In this document: positions 18,294-30,879 of the stretch, one piece after another
Position numbering within the stretch: the stretch's first letter is position 1
Layout: every line of letters begins with the position of its first letter
Assembly: GCA_051453625.1 (NCBI GenBank)
Contig: JBOZIK010000001.1
Span: forward strand, 282,143,895 to 282,182,768
DNA from: Welwitschia mirabilis
Taxonomy: Eukaryota > Gnetophyta > Gnetopsida > Welwitschiales
Direction of reading: 5' to 3'
Length of the DNA: 38,874 nt
The notes under the pieces: generated by a model
Seen by the model: only the letters and a program-made list of their open reading frames with translations
What the model was told of the DNA's origin: nothing
The model's database searches: none
Program-made: the position numbers and the translations under genes

Positions 18294-19850
18294 ATTTATA
18301 GTTAATTTATCAGTAAGATCTAAATGATATTATGATTTTACTTTCACATTGTTATGTACCATCCACCTTTAGTTCTCATCCTTTTATTTGAAGTTTCATA
18401 GAATAACCATACTAAGCTATTATTAGAAAACAACATTATGATAAGTTCCATGCTTTAAATAAGACCATCGCAAGTATAACATGTTGAAGTTATGATAAAT
18501 GGGGTAGTGCATAGCATAATACAAGCACATAGTACTATATGAAAAATCATTTTTTTAGGGATAAAAATATTTTCTTAAATTCTACTAAAATCATTTTCTA
18601 GGTTTCTCTATAGTGAAACTTTAAAAAACCCATTTCTGCAAGAAATAAATGATTTGAGCTACTCTAAATAAGATAATTAAAATATTAATAGATCATTTTT
18701 GAATGATGTATACATCTCAAACTTTAGATCAACTCAATCCTTAAAAACCTAAATCAAAAAGAAGAATTCTATTTTGAGTCATTTTAGTTATAATTCCTAT
18801 TATACTATAGTAATTTTTATGTTTTATCTATTTTTGGATTAGGTTTTTAATTCAAAAAAAGGAACTTTTTCCTAATAATAAAGAATATTTGGACATCTTT
18901 TACTACTATAACTTTCTTAATTAAAACCTTTTTAACTTAGACTTCCACGATTTGAATCTTCTTTACTATTTGAATCTTTTTAGATTTATAATGTAACATT
19001 ATATGTGAATATTTCTCACTATAACATATTAATAGTTTTAATTTTTTTAAATTCTAAAGGATTATCACTATTTCTTTTGTTTGTTCATTATCAAAAATAT
19101 TATTTTAATACCCTCACAAAACATTTATTAAGAGTTTATCCATATATTTTCCATGTTTTTAGCAATTACTGTGATGTCATAAGATGATTCAAGTTTTAGA
19201 TAAGAGTATATAATGCATTAGAATATCCTTGTTAATATTTTTTTTTTACTATGATAACATCTAGGATTCATGAATAATGTGATATTTCACACCAAGTAAA
19301 TCTTTCATCCTTTCTTCTCTTACTAATACTATCAAATTTTCTCGTAAAATTATGGCCTCTCTAGATCCCACTCCTATAAAAACCTCTAATACCATATAAG
19401 AAAAGACTAGTCACAAGAGTCAAAGACTTCACCAGGCTATGTAGGACATACCACGTCCTTATCATGTCCATGATGCTTTATCTTTATTATTGAATACATC
19501 ATTTAATTATATAGTAAATTAAAAAATTGATTTCACTATGAAAAATTTATCATCATATTTAAATGTACAAAATAAAATTGATTCAAGATTTCGAAAAAAA
19601 AAGGGGGTCCTACTTTTATACCTAAATGAGTTTAACATCGCTTAAAAACTAGTCTTAAATGTTTTTTAAGTTATTTCAAAAAACATTCCCATAGTGTATA
19701 AGCACATACTTAAAAGAAAAAAGAAAAAAATACTACATACATAATTTATTTAAAAAATAATTATTTACTTATATTTACTTCTTGTATTTAAACTTCTGAT
19801 GTAATGATTTGATCATTTATTTTTAAGATATTTTTTATTGACTTACTAAC
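18294..19850. other. AT-rich sequence, no gene recognised
   Basis: I find no credible coding frame on either strand. The 60-codon open frame at 19005-19187 is Leu/Phe/Tyr-rich, as random AT-rich sequence would be, and has no recognisable motif. A possible small CACTA-like element lies at 19534-19696. Confidence 0.4.
19534..19696. mobile_element. Possible 163-bp CACTA-like miniature element
   Basis: The left end reads CACTATGAAAA. The right end, on the other strand, reads CACTATGGGAA. The interior near the right end has TTAAAAACTAGTCTTAAATG and TTTTTTAAG, in the style of the repeats in the element at 10308-10742. The flanking triplets do not match, and terminal similarity is limited to about 8-10 bases. 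Confidence 0.25.
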
Positions 19851-20700
19851 TTCTTGGGATCATCTATGAAAACTACAACCATGTACAAGAGTCCTATGAG
19901 TCCCTTTGTCTAGTGAGATTTGGTGAATATATCTATGCACTAGTCTTTCATCTAAGTAGAGCCAAAATAGTAGATAACTAGTAATAGCCTTTATAAGAAT
20001 TGATACCTAAGCTCTATGTTTTTTATTCACTTCCAATTCATGGGATTATGCATGAGTACTACTGTAGTAGTATTATACATCAATATTTTAATCAATGATT
20101 TAATTGGAATATATTATGCCATCACTATGTTTCATAGACAAATTACATCATAAGCCCTAATAGCAATTACCATCTATCCTATCTCAACCATAGATATATC
20201 TATGATTGTTTTTTAAACTAATTACCATGCAAACAGGTAGTCTCCAATGAAGCATGCTATACTAGTTATTCAAGTATGGATGTCATCAACTTCATCAATA
20301 TCATACTAGATGACTAAATAATACATGCTAAGATTACTATAAAAGACTTTATAAGAAGATGTATGATTTAGATATCTTAGGATATTCTTCACAACATTAA
20401 AGTGCAATGATCATGAAAATGCCATTAAATGAGATGCATAATATAAAGAAACAATAAGGTTTAGTTTACTACATATCAAGTATAATAATGAATTTATCAT
20501 TAACCTATAATAGTAGGAATATAGTTAAGTTGTTTCCTTATACTTTGAAATGTTTAGGCCTAGATCTAGTGGTAATGAAATTAGAATTTAATTTGTCATG
20601 CTAAAATTCCTTAAAATATCCAAGGCATATTTTCCCTAAGGAATAAACATTCCATGCTATCATATATTTAAAAAGATGATGAATAACAATTGCTTATTTC
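19850..20700 (-). pseudogene. Ty1/copia RT-RNase H remnant (broken)
   Basis: Read on the minus strand, this follows the C-terminal part of a Ty1/copia pol. Near 20480-20360 is SLLYLICSKLNLIVSLYY, then FNVVKNILRYL, the usual link into RNase H. Next comes YDIDEVDDIHT and ITSIACFIGDYLFAW (about 20310-20225). Later pieces are NTTTVVLMHNPMNWK, KNIELRYQFL and, near 19940-19912, CIDIFTKSH, the diagnostic end of copia RNase H. Several stops and frame changes break it. No LTR or integrase of this element is visible, so it is a fragment. It lies in opposite orientation to the Ty3 elements on both sides. Confidence 0.8.
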
Positions 20701-21029
20701 ACTATCTATTCTAAGAAACATGTAATAAAAATTATCTTATAAAAAATTAAGCAAGAAATTAAATTATTATATGCTACTATTATAGAGGAAATATCACCTA
20801 ATATTAAAGTTAGAACAAATGTTATTATAACTTTCAAAGCCTATATGTTATTAAACTAGCAAAATAAGGAAAAGTATAAAGAATAAAACTTAATGCCCTA
20901 AGAAATAGAGAAACCGCTACTTAAAAAAGGACTAAGTTACATAAAAGTAGCTTCAAATAAACATTTAATCATAAACAATAATTTAACTCATTCTCAGAAG
21001 TGGACACTTAAGAGAATGTATTACAAAAA

Positions 21030-22000
21030 GAAAAATGTAACCTTTACTTAGGACTATACTATATTAAAGAAATAGATCTAGGGATTTTTCAACATAGGAT
21101 TTATTTATATGCCTAAATTAAACTAAATAGGAAACATAAAGAAGATGCAACCCATATATATAGAAAGTAATTAGAAAAGAAATTACTAAACTTTTAGACT
21201 TAGGGTTAATTTATCCTATATTAGATTTAGAGTAAGTGAGCCCTGTCATTGTAGTATTCAAAAAGGATAATAAATGAAAAGCTTCTATAGATTTTCTAAT
21301 GTTAAATATAGCTACTTATAAGAATTATTTTCCTTTAACTTTTATATATCAAGTTTTAGAGAGATATCACAGGACCAACATTTTAGTTTCTTAAATGGAT
21401 AAAATTAGTATAATCAAGTTTTAATAGCCTTATAGAATAAAACTAAACTCTACTTATCAATGACACATTGAATATTTTAAGGTATTAACATTTTATATGC
21501 AATGTTCTATCTATGTTTTATATGTTAGTAAATAGCATTTTTTAGAATATCATTAGTAGATCAATACATGTATTCATGGATAACTTTTCAATCGAAAATG
21601 ACTTTGATGAATTACTTAATAAAGTAGAGAAAGTATTACAAATATGTTAAGATAAATGACTAAAGATAAGATGGTTTAAAAGTCACCTTGTGATCACAAA
21701 AGGAATAGTTTTAGGACATAAATCTCTCATAAGAGAATATAACTTGATGAACAAAAGATTAGGTCTATAAAGAATTCATCACATCCTATCAAACTTAAGG
21801 AATTAAGATCTTTCTTAATACATGTGGGTTACTTTTAAAGATTTATAACTAATTTTAGTAAAATTAATAAACCCCTTAGCAATCTTCTACAAAAAAAACA
21901 TAGGATATGATGGAACTCATTGAATGTCAAAGTGCTTTTTAAACTCTAAAAGATAAATTAAATGGATGAACCTATTGTATAAGGACCTAATAGATTAAAA
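21030..22000 (+). pseudogene. Second Ty3 element, reverse transcriptase (broken)
   Basis: This is the pol of another Ty3 element. It begins near 21030 with the pre-RT linker (CNLYLGLYYIKEIDLGIFQH). Around 21180-21270 it reads LEKKLLNF and FILY, followed by SEPCH or SPVIVVFKKDN depending on frame. Past several indels it reads HVFMDNFSIENDFDELLNKV near 21570-21630, then KGIVLGHKS. The catalytic F-M-D-D motif is F-M-D-N, with the second Asp changed to Asn at 21582-21584. The wording resembles Athila/Tat-type RT more than chromovirus RT. No LTR could be assigned to it. Confidence 0.8.
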
Positions 22001-22420
22001 TCATCCAAAATTTTCACTAATGCATATAATCATGTTATGGAAGCTATTTTATAGTAAAAAGATGATGGAAACAAATGATATTCTATTATTTATATTAACA
22101 AAACCTTGAATGCTGCTCAATATAATTAGACTATATGTAAAAAGGAATTATTAGTAGTTTTAAGTCCATTAGAAAATTTTAGGAAATATATTCAAGGATA
22201 TGTAGTTGTATTATATTTTTGATAACAAAAAGGAGGAAAATTCAAGTATTATGAGATAGATATTGATTTCAATCATTGACCAAAAAAAAGAACAAAAAAT
22301 GTAGTGTCAAATCATTTGTCAATACTATATTTTCCTAATGATGAGAATCTTTTAAAAGTTCAAATAAGTATTTTGTAAGTTGACATATAAAATTCCATAT
22401 TATCTATGAGTTTTCCATCA
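22001..22420 (+). pseudogene. Second Ty3 element, RNase H (broken)
   Basis: The frame continues from the RT. INKTLNAAQYN lies near 22096-22128, followed by KKELLVVLSPLENFRKYIQG (about 22140-22200), the conserved helix of Ty3 RNase H. The domain closes with KNVVSNHLSILYFPND near 22297-22340, the usual N-V-V-A-D-x-L-S link to integrase with one substitution. Stops interrupt the middle (for example after VVLYF). Confidence 0.75.
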
Positions 22421-22459
22421 TATATGAATTACTATAAAATAAAATAACTCTTAAGAGAA

Positions 22460-23560
22460 GTCAAAAATTATATATGGCATGATAAGATTCTATTTAGAAA
22501 ATGCAAAGAACATATTATTAGAAGATGTGTGAAAGACAGTTTCCAAAAGGAGATTCTAAAAGGAACAGATGTACGAGAAGGTGGAAGAGATTATGCTACA
22601 TGAAGAATAAATATAAAATTACTTACTATGGGATACTATTAGCCTATAATATTTAAGGATTTATTTGCTTATGTTCAGAGTTATAATATCTATTAAAAGG
22701 AAGAGGCATTTTCTCAAAGATTAGAAATGTCATAGTATTGAATTAAATTAATTGAACACTTTTACATGTGGGGCATAGAATCTATTAAGCCCATTAATCC
22801 ATCATCACATGGAAATAAATATTTTTTGGTTTGTATTAATTACCTAACCAAGTGAGCATGGGTTAAAGTTATCTTTTATTATTCTTTCGAAATTATTATT
22901 GACTATTTTCTTAAAACTTTCATCTATATATTTGGAACACTTAAGAATCTTATTTGATAGGAGAATCCATTTTATCAAGTAGGTTTTAGTAAATTTTTAT
23001 TAAAGTATAACATTCATCGTAAGCTATCTACTACATATTATCCTTAGTTCAATGGCCAACCTAAAGTTATCAATAGAGAATTAAATAAAATATTAATGAA
23101 AATAATAAATATAAAGAAAAAAGTTTATTAAAAAATTTAACGAAGCTTTATGGTCTTATAGAATAACTGACAAAATAGTGCAAACTTTACATCCCATGAA
23201 TTAGCTTATGAAAAGAGAGTAATACTACTAATTGGATTAAATTAGCTAATGAATTATAACTATAATGCAAACAAATCTTAATGAAAATATAAGAAAATCT
23301 CTCTTAAGTAAAGAATTAATCTACAAGAAAACAAAGATTCTCCATGCTAATAAAATTAGAAAAACCAATTTCAAAGTTAGGGATTTAGTAATTGTAGATG
23401 ATCCTAAAAAGCTTCATTTAAAAAAAAAAAGATAATAATAGAATTAGCTTGAATGATGTAAAATAAATAAATTAAAAGGAATAAATCCATAGAAATATAT
23501 GACCCTAATGAAAAAAACTTATTAAGTTAACAAGTAAAGAGTAAGGATTTATAACAGTTA
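22460..23560 (+). pseudogene. Second Ty3 element, integrase (broken)
   Basis: Integrase starts near 22500 with RRCVKDSFQKEIL. The core has MWGIESIKPINPSSHGNKYF (about 22766-22825), in which the first catalytic Asp position reads Glu at 22778-22780, then LVCINYLTK. Further on are KLSTTYYP and FNGQPKVINRELNKILMK (about 23018-23100), where the position of the catalytic Glu reads Lys in the PKVINREL string. TSHELAYEKRV near 23190 and a degraded C-terminal domain follow. At least two catalytic positions are altered, so it is dead. The sequence runs out near 23560, shortly before a CT microsatellite. Confidence 0.8.
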
Positions 23561-23790
23561 TAACTTTTCTACAATATATAGAAAACCCTTATAAGGTTGA
23601 GAGAATACTTTTACTCTATTTATCAAAAGAAAGTAGATTATATTATAAAATAATAAATCATATCATTCATTTAAAGTTTATTTCATTTATTAACTCCTTA
23701 AATTATTAAAGATGAAATTTGGATTACTTTGGAATAAGAGAAGTCAACTTGGTAATTCTTTAATAGAATGTCATGCACATTCTTCCCCCC

Positions 23791-23830
<40 letters not shown>

Positions 23831-23942
23831 NNNNNNNNNNNNNNNNNNNNNNNNNNNNNNNNNNNNNNNNNNNNTATATATATCTATCTACCAATCTGTA
23901 TATCTATATATCTATCTTGGTTAAGCATTTGGAAAGCATTTC
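23561..23942. repeat. Spacer with (CT)n microsatellite and N gap
   Basis: About 230 AT-rich bases are followed by a C run and a CT repeat (23794-23830), 44 N (23831-23874), and a degenerate TATC/TA repeat to about 23915. I see no gene here. The SLSL open frames come from the repeat. Confidence 0.85.
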
Positions 23943-24824
23943 TACCATATCCCATATTTTTTAAATATTATTTACTTCAATAATAAGTATGTTAAACTCT
24001 TAGTCAAATGAATAATTATCCTTATTTAAGTTCCTTATCAAATAAGATGTCATTTTAAAATTAACCTTAGTTGGTAATCTTTACAATTTACCATGAAAGT
24101 GATAAAAAGTATGTTAAAAGATTTTATAAGAAAATCCATCCAAACATTTTAAATTACATAATTCCATTATATGAGGAATTAAAATTACATGATAAAACTA
24201 GTAAATTAGAAGTTTCAAGAGGAAATAATAATATATTTTATATCTTATTTACTCATTAATATTCTTAGTAATTTGATATGTGTACTATATTATGAATAAA
24301 TATTTTCTTCCTTATGTTATGTGATTGATATATTTTATATATTTTGAAACTAATTAACATTTAAATGAGTACATGCACTATTACCTAGAACCAAGAATGA
24401 TAAATGAGTAGATTTACTGTATCCTAACTTTTATGTTCTTAAGATGTATAAGAGTACTTTGTTTATAGCATACTCATTACTTTGTTCATTATAATTGAAG
24501 AGTTTATTTCATTATGCCACATGTTAATTTTGATACTTATGCATTTATTCTTCTAATGAATGTCTTTGGATAAATTAAACTTACTTATGAGCCTATAAAG
24601 GGTTAAAAAGATCTAGCATGAGGAAATGATGAATGTAATTAAACTTTCTAATTGAAGAAAGAAGATTACTCACTCAAGTTAAGTACATGAGCCATAAATA
24701 TAACCTCTTTGTGTACTCCAATGTCACTTATTAATTATCCCACTTATTAATACTAAATCATGTGATCTTGTGATCTTGAGCTATCTGCCTTTACTTGTCT
24801 ATATATAGATATGCTTTCCTCTCT

Positions 24825-24834
24825 TATAAAAAGG
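24825..24834 (+). promoter_or_regulatory. TATA box in chromovirus 5' LTR
   Basis: TATAAAAAGG lies about 880 bases into the LTR, followed 26 bases later by a CT repeat. Position and sequence fit the LTR promoter that would drive the element's RNA. The matching part of the 3' LTR is outside the window. Confidence 0.5.
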
Positions 24835-24858
24835 AGATACTTTTCTTTTGTTTTATAC

Positions 24859-24860
<2 letters not shown>

Positions 24861-24898
<38 letters not shown>

Positions 24899-25000
24899 NN
24901 NNNNNNNNNNNNNNNNNNNNNNNNNNNNNNNNNNNNNNNNCACACACACACACACTCACACACTCACTCACACACACTCACTCACTCACTCACACATTCT
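24861..25000. repeat. Compound (CT)n / (CA)n microsatellite with 42-bp N gap
   Basis: CT repeat at 24861-24898, N at 24899-24940, then CA and CACT repeat to about 24996. It lies just downstream of the LTR TATA box, in what would be the transcribed leader. Translated SLSL and HTHT frames are artefacts. Confidence 0.97.
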
Positions 25001-26206
25001 CTTGCTTGTGAAGCTTGGAGCTTGGCATCTTGAAGCCTAAAGCTAAGAAACTCTTGACCTTGGATCTTCATCATCTTCATCTATTAAGGTCTTACTAATC
25101 TTTTTAAATAAGCTTCTTACTCTTATTATTCATATGATCCCCTTTTTTCTATTGAAATGATGTGATATTTCATAATGGAATTATTTATGGATTTTGTGTA
25201 ATTATGATATAAAATATTTTCCCCTCCCATTGACATTCACTAAGATGCTATAGTGAGATATGAGGGAATCTCTTGTGCTTGATAATGGTGGATTACTAAT
25301 GGATGATTATGGCCAAATGACTAGAGGGATTACTATTTGAAAAAAATTTACGTACCCATCTTTATTTTAGTATTATATTTATTATTATCTATTATGCATT
25401 AGAACCATATTATTAGGGGCAAATTCTAATCCTCAAAATTCTCTTTAGGTTAGTACTTTTTCATGGAAAATCTCAAGGCTCATTATGAATGTTTTATTGA
25501 GCTAATTTGATTTTTCTTTCTATAATGATCTTTTTCTTTTTATAATAAACATATCTTTCTATAACTAATTAGTTAGTATATCCATTATTTTACTGACCTG
25601 ATTTATGCTTAAGTAATTATAGAAACTTTATCATATTTTCATTATGACAAAAATTAAATTTCTAGAATAGAGGCATAGGATAAAAACACCATATCATATC
25701 AATTAAATCATATAAATTAGTGAAATGTTTTCTATAAGTCTATGATTGTGTTATAAATGGGAAAATGGAAAAATAATAATTTTTTTGATAAGTAATTATT
25801 TTTAAAATATGTATTTATTAAAATACATCAAAAAATAAATGCATAAAATAGTAAGTAAGTAATTTATGTTTTTGTAACTATCTGTAATCATCTTTGCAAC
25901 CTTGGATATCCTACATTATAGGAAATTGAATAATATTTTAAAACATCTGGAATCATTTAAAAACTCAAAGTATATTAAAAGTTATAGCCATTTTAGTGTA
26001 GAATGGTATGACTGTAATTTTAGAAAATTTGACAGTTTTTAGCCTTAAATGATAAAGTTAGAAATAAAACTTTTATAATTCTAAAATAGTTGGAGTTAGA
26101 TTCTAAGGAACCTATTATTTATCTAGTTTCTGAGAAACTAATATAATTTAATTTTTAATTCATAATTAATTAAATATTAATTTTTAATTATGATGTCTTC
26201 CTAAAG

Positions 26207-26222
26207 CACAAAAATGTTATAA
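26207..26222. repeat. Left target-site duplication of the LINE
   Basis: CACAAAAATGTTATAA lies directly before a T run (26223-26229) that is the LINE poly(A) tail read on the plus strand. Its partner is CACAAAATTTTATAAG at 31618-31633. The pair differs by one base insertion and one or two substitutions. Confidence 0.55.
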
Positions 26223-26229
26223 TTTTTTT

Positions 26230-27309
26230 AATGAAATTTAAAATTCCATCACTAGATGGAAATAGAAGATTAAACTCATACAAATAACAAAAGAAAATGG
26301 ATCCAAACCATTTTCTGCTTGAGAAATAAACCTAAGGCTTAATTGGTAACTTCCTGAAGAAAATTTCAGGGCTAGATCATAACTTTTCCTCCTCCGTTCT
26401 GACTATGTGATTGTTAATAATCACCAAAAACTGGAGGCTTTTGGCATGTTTGTGAGTAGCATTCCTTGCACTACATCAAAAGGCTTATAAGAGAAGAAGC
26501 TGCTTCGAGGAACTCAATGCCCCTGTTTTTATGAGCCTCCCCCTAAATTTAGAATCTTCTTTATTGCCCTTGAGGATGATTCTTCAAACATCCCCTGATT
26601 AAAGCCCTGAGAGATATTTGATTGAAAGTAAGAATACCAAAAATTATTTGATTCTATTTGCTATCTTTTAGCTCTAGTTCATAGGAAAATATCAAGAAAT
26701 GATCTAGCTTACCTATTCAAAGTCTGATCCTCAACATCTGAAACTGGGTAGACCAATTACAACATTCTAAGCCTACTTAAACATGACTAGGAAGATGCTC
26801 TTATGTTTTTGGTCTAGATATAGACTAGTAATTGATCAATGTGTGACCTAGAAGTAGGGGGAAAATACTTCTAATACTTATCAAAATCACTATTCTGATT
26901 AAACACAAAAAGGGCCCATCATTGAAATCATCTATGAGACATGGCTTAGAGAAGCTACTTCAAATGATTTTATGCCCTTGTTTTATATCAATTAAATCAT
27001 TTCCAAGAAATTCAAGTGCCAAATCAGATGCTTAGTCAATTTCTTCTCCTTAGGAATTGTGAAGAAGTGCCCTTTTTTTAATACCATCTTTCTGGTTGTC
27101 TTTCATCCTCTGCATGGAAGATAGCTTAATTTTAGCTTTGGATTGATTTATTGGCCATCATATGAGTCTTAAAGTCTATCTACCTAAATACTTTTACATT
27201 CCTTCCTTGCCAAGAAAAATATATGTAGGCTGTGATTATGGATTTGATGATGATGTCTTGTGTGGAGCAAGTTCTGTATCTTTGTTTTTTCCATTGCATT
27301 AAGACTATT
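26230..27309 (-). other. LINE 3' untranslated region and eroded ORF2 end
   Basis: On the minus strand this follows the zf-RVT domain and ends in the poly(A). No continuous coding frame is visible. Short purine-rich stretches, such as AGAACGGAGGAGGAAAAG near 26390, are part of the 3' region. Confidence 0.5.
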
Positions 27310-27590
27310 CAATTAGATAAAGAAGATTGTAAATGAATCAGGTTTAAGATAGATCTGAGAAGCCAAAAATAAGGTGGACATTCAAAGAAGATATGATATT
27401 ATATTTCTTCAGCCATATCACATAAATAACATTTGGAGTCATTCTAGACTCTAAATTTACTCAATCAATCCTTGATAGTGAGCTTGTTATTGTAAATTAG
27501 CCATGATATAAATGAATGTTTAGGTATGGTAAACCTATTCCATATAAGGGAGAACCAATCTACTTTAGGAGCCTATAAATATAGTTGTAC
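27310..27590 (-). pseudogene. LINE ORF2 zf-RVT domain (broken)
   Basis: The minus-strand reading gives APKVDWFSLIWNRFTIPKHS, then FISWLIYNNKLTIKD*LSKF, then NDSKCYLCDMAEE and HIFFECPPYFW. This is the zinc-binding domain found at the C-terminus of plant LINE reverse transcriptases. The C-x-x-C and H...C ligands are visible. Two stops fall where relatives have Arg and Gln. Confidence 0.88.
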
Positions 27591-28099
27591 ATAAGTAGAG
27601 AAGATGGAGAATTCCATTCCGAGGCATTAGTTATAAGATATAGCATATCCTTGCCTGAGGTTTGAGTTTTAGCACTTTTTTAATAATCTAAGATGTGCTC
27701 TATTTCTCCTGATAGTTTCATATATTTTTGTTTTTAAAGTCATACTGATAACACCTTTTGATCCACTGGTTATTATTTTTAAGTGCCAATTTTCATAGCT
27801 AAGTTAAAATTAGTGCTTTGTTCATTAAGATAAAGTCTATTAATCCTAAACCTCCTGATATTTTTGGCTTCACTTAATTATGCATGCTACTAGGGCATTC
27901 TTATTTGATCATAAGACCTTATTTAAAGGAATTTTCTACATAATGAGTCAATTTTAGATATTACCCTCTTAGGAAGAATAAAAACCCTACACCAAAAAGA
28001 GATTAGGCTTTAAAGCATAACTTTTATTAAAATAAGTCTTTCTGCATATGAGAGAAATTTAGTAATCTAGAACCTTATTCTCTTTATTATCCTCATAAT

Positions 28100-29290
28100 T
28101 ATAGGTAGACAATCTAATATGGAGATCTTTTTAGAGTTAAGAAATGCTCTAAGATATTTGATAGGGAGGACTCCTTCTAAAAAACCTAGGGCATGGAGAA
28201 ATCAATATTTTTGGCATTGTGATATAACTCTAAAAAGGCCTAACTCTTGGAAATATTTACTTCAAGGCCACATACTTCTTAAAAGTGCTTTAGATCTTGT
28301 TTCAATTATTGAATAAAGGTGTCATCTACTCTACAAAATAAGATAAGATTAGCTACACACCATAGGTAAGTAATTCAAAGCCTGTGACACTTGGGATGGA
28401 AGTGGAACTAGAAGTTCTCAGTTATTTTTCTTAGACCCCTAGACAAGTATTCCATAACTAGGAATAAAAGGTAAGCAGACACTGGATCTCCTTTCCTAAG
28501 TCCTCTTTTCCCTATAAAGTATCCTGTTAAATTGTCATTCACTAAAATTAAATAATATGGGGTAGTTGTACATGCCAAAATCTTGTTGATTACTCTAAAG
28601 GAAAAGTGTAAACCTTCCAATAGGTGTTTGAAAAAAGGCCATGATATAGAATCATAGGCTTTTCTTAAGTTCACCTTGAAAGCACACCTTAGACTTATAT
28701 GTTTCCTACCATAGTACTAGATAAGTTTTTGAGCTAGCAAAATGTTATGGATAATACTCCTTTGAGGAATGAAAGAACCTTGATTATCTTCCAAAATTGA
28801 AGTAATGACACCTTTAATTCTTTGAGATAAAATGTTAGTAATGGCTTTGTATAAAAAATTGCAACATGCTATTGTCTAAAATAAGAAGCCATATTAGGGC
28901 ATGTAGCTTTAGGAATCAACACAATAGCTATGGATTTGACTTCTTTAGGCATGTTGTAGTCAAAGAAAAATTACTTAATAGTGTTAAATATGTCTTATCC
29001 AATCATATTCCATGAAAACTTAAAGAATTTTGCAAATAGACCATCGATGTTGAGGGCTTTATCATTACCTATCATAAAAAAGGCATTCTTGATTTCTTCA
29101 GAGGATACAAGTCTACATAATTCTATGCATTGTTCTTTACTTAGTTTGAGGCCATCATTCAAAATTAAGTGATCTACATTAATTACATCCCCCTCTGTCC
29201 CTAATAGGTTTTAAAATAAAGAAGTTAGTTCATGATTCATAGCATTGGACTAATCAAGTAAAAAATCATTAGCATCACAAATGGATTTAA
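28100..29290 (-). pseudogene. LINE ORF2 reverse transcriptase (broken)
   Basis: On the minus strand it begins with SSEEIKNAFFMIGNDKALN and SIAIVLIPKATCPN, and continues through KGVLS to a clear core open for 88 codons (28674-28408). The core reads MNLRKAYDSISWPFFKHLLE, then GKRGLRKGDPVSAYLL and VMEYLSRGL. The catalytic box usually reading F-A-D-D is C-V-A-N (about 28362-28348), so both Asp residues are lost. The AYDSISW block carries the first conserved Asp. The enzyme would copy the element's own RNA at a nicked target. The 65-codon plus-strand frame at 28119-28316 and the 63-codon frame at 28981-29172 are shadows of this domain. Confidence 0.92.
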
Positions 29291-29499
29291 TCAAGGAAAA
29301 ATGCTTTCTTTGTTTAATGCGGGATTCAAAATAAGCTAATTTTAGATCTCCTTCCTGATCCCACTTTATATTGGCTCTTTGTTTCTTGAAGAGGAATTCT
29401 TGATTTATCAGTTTCTTATAATGAAGGATTAAGTTCCTTTCTTTATTAATTAACTCTATACCATCAGGAGAATTTTCTAGGTAGCATTAGATAGTTATG

Positions 29500-30430
29500 A
29501 GTTTAGTTTTTGTACTTCTAACTCTTTATCTTATGCCTCTATTAAAGTGAATAAATTTTTCATTAAACTACTATTTGATGTATTTAAATTTTTTCTGAAT
29601 GTCAACCAAGGAAGTACATAAAGGATTATCAAATAATTTTACTTAAACAACACTAATAAACTCAACATCTTCACATTAAAAGTTGTAAAATCTAAATCAT
29701 AGGCCAGCCTTAGCTCCTTTATTATAGTTTAATATTCTAAAGAGTGATCAGATAGTCCTAGGATAAGGAAATCAATGTATGAGTAAGTATAAAGATCAAT
29801 CCATTATTCATTTATCAAGGATCTATTTAATTTGCATTGGATTCTACCTTTTGTTTGGTGTTTATTGGACCATGTATAGAAGCATCCCACACTCTTTAAA
29901 TTGGTCAAAAATGTGTTATGAAATAGGGTTTATAGCTCCTTTATATCTCTGTTACCCACTAAAGTGCCATTTAATTTCTTCACAGGGTCAGTAATATAAT
30001 TGAAATCTCCTAACAAAGCTTAGGGATGATGGCTTGTCTTAGCAATGTTGTTTACCTCATTCCATAGTGGTTACCTTTTTTTCACAGCATTAAATTTATA
30101 CAAAGAGGAAAAACACAAAACTTTTCCTATAAATTTTACTTTACAATGAATAATTTAAAGGAAGGAGAAAATCATTGTAACATTCACTACATTGAAATTC
30201 CATAAAATTAAAATTCTTCATTGGAAGAAGGGAAGAAGTTATGTGCATACCTCTATAAGGAGTTTGGCATGTAGTTTCTTATGATCATCTATACTATCTC
30301 CACTTGAAGTTTTGTTTTTATCACACCAAAAATTCATAGCCTCAGATTAGAATCATGTGCTTGATTTTTTGTTATTTTTCAGGGCCATTTAGGCCCCTTA
30401 TATTCTAGCTCATGATGTTCATTATCTAGG
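29500..30430 (-). pseudogene. LINE ORF2 endonuclease (broken)
   Basis: On the minus strand the start near 30420 reads NIMS*NIRGLNGPEK, the usual opening of the exonuclease-endonuclease-phosphatase fold of plant L1 ORF2. Near 30040-29960 it reads HHP*ALLGDFNYITDPVKK and LNGTLVGNRDIKG, which includes the conserved G-D-F-N motif. Such enzymes nick the target DNA. The final SDH motif is not obvious. Several stops are at Trp positions. The open plus-strand frames at 29779-29994 and 30650-30868 are shadows of ORF2 and the ORF1-ORF2 junction. Confidence 0.8.
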
Positions 30431-30879
30431 GTTGTTATCCATAAATCCTTTGCCTCTAAAACTTCTTAACTTCCTCTATATTGAAAGTGTGTTTTATTTT
30501 TATGACTAGCTGATTTTTAAAGGAAGCTAATATTTTCTAGATCCTACTCTGTACTCAAAACATTATAAGGATTATGGTCTATATTATGGACTTGATGCTG
30601 AGTAGAATTTATCTTAGTTTATTCCTAAATTTTTGAGGCTTCTTGGAGGTTGCTGGCTATGTTTTCAATAAGATTTAATTTCTTGTTCACTTCTTTGCTT
30701 AAGTTGGAATTGGATTTGGGCTACACCACTTTTGAGACTGAAAGGCTAAAAGATTTTCTCCTACTAGATCATCATGCTCTATTTCATCTTTTTGATCAAT
30801 CCATCTATGGTTGTTTAAAGTTTTTACTTGTTTTTTTGATTTTCATCCTGCTTGCTATTTCTAGCTAGGATAGGTTCCT

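Noticed and set aside
24071-24259. 62-codon frame inside the chromovirus 5' LTR
   Set aside because: The same sequence in the 3' LTR (38680-38874) does not keep the frame, and LTRs are non-coding. Chance is enough.
30650-30868. 72-codon plus-strand frame
   Set aside because: It is antisense to the LINE, between its ORF1 and endonuclease, and has no motif.
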